From Planctomycetaceae bacterium UBA4655 (GTDB taxonomy: Bacteria > Planctomycetota > Planctomycetia > Pirellulales > UBA1268), in assembly GCA_002405515.1 (NCBI GenBank), contig DHLZ01000276.1, forward strand, positions 874 to 6,545: a stretch of DNA of 5,672 bases, read 5' to 3'. Position 1 is the stretch's first letter, and the number at the start of each line of letters is the position of its first letter. The notes below the pieces were generated by a model. It saw only the letters and a program-made list of their open reading frames with translations. It was not told the DNA's origin and did not search any database. Shown here piece by piece: positions 5,605 to 5,672 of the stretch. The translations under genes and the position numbers were made by a program.

Positions 5605-5672
5605 TGTGCATCCGTGCAGCGACGTTTCCGTGGAGTCGAATTCCGTTGGACCGTGAGGGGCTGGCCGTGTGC

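Larger units (their letters stand above)
5283..5672. other. Noncoding upstream region of the operon
   Basis: This 390-nt stretch has no reading frame I can credit. Minus-strand frames exist across it (for example 5611-5249), but their products are Arg/Gly/Pro-rich, show no domain, and run straight through the inverted repeat. The region holds the weak promoter candidate, the two repeat arms described separately, a small palindrome CCCG-CGTCA-CGGG (5524-5536), and several CCGTG words near the right edge. It probably contains the operon's control region. A neighbouring gene, divergent or upstream, may begin or end just past position 5672. Confidence 0.5.

Noticed and set aside
5249..5611. Minus-strand open frame of 120 codons upstream of the hydrolase-like gene, whose TGA overlaps the ATGATG start
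   Set aside because: The overlap looks like translational coupling, but the product is Arg/Gly/Pro-rich, has no domain, and is translated straight through one inverted-repeat arm and its partner. No convincing SD was seen for its ATG.

Overview
The window is very GC-rich. All recognisable genes lie on the minus strand, so transcription runs from high to low coordinates. They form one tightly packed operon built around the export gate of a flagellar-type (type III) secretion apparatus. In transcription order they are: a degenerate alpha/beta-hydrolase-fold protein (5249-4554), a histidine-kinase-like GHKL ATPase (4549-3770), a single 760-residue protein that joins a complete FliF-type MS-ring module to a complete FliP module (3760-1478), FliQ (1443-1195), FliR (1187-423), and the N-terminal 141 codons of FlhB (423-1, cut by the window edge). 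Gaps between genes are 4, 9, 34 and 7 nt, and fliR/flhB share 1 nt, so translational coupling is likely throughout.

The source organism cannot be proven from this sequence. The GC content, the hydrolase-like family (which resembles a Ser-less alpha/beta-hydrolase family I associate with planctomycetes) and the intergenic palindromic repeat (similar to repeats I recall from planctomycete genomes) together suggest a planctomycete, perhaps Pirellulales-like. This is inference from memory.

Region 1-3760 holds the export machinery. FliP, FliQ and FliR build the membrane export gate and FlhB sits on top as the substrate-specificity switch. FliF forms the ring that houses the gate. Here the ring protein and the first gate protein are one open reading frame. 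The join replaces FliF's cytoplasmic FliG-binding tail with a FliP-type signal peptide. All four gate proteins are recognisable but depart from family consensus at several usually conserved positions. The system may therefore be a divergent flagellum or a non-flagellar type III secretion relative.

Region 3770-5249 holds two accessory genes, both apparently lacking catalytic residues: a kinase-like protein without a visible phospho-acceptor histidine and a hydrolase fold without its nucleophile. Both are probably regulatory or structural partners of the export system.

Region 5250-5672 is noncoding as far as I can see. It has a very strong ribosome-binding site for the first gene, a weak promoter candidate, and a 31-nt inverted repeat (29/31 matches) separated by 97 nt. 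Each arm, read in its own orientation, can fold into a GNRA-capped hairpin. No tRNA, rRNA, CRISPR, transposase or clear terminator was seen.
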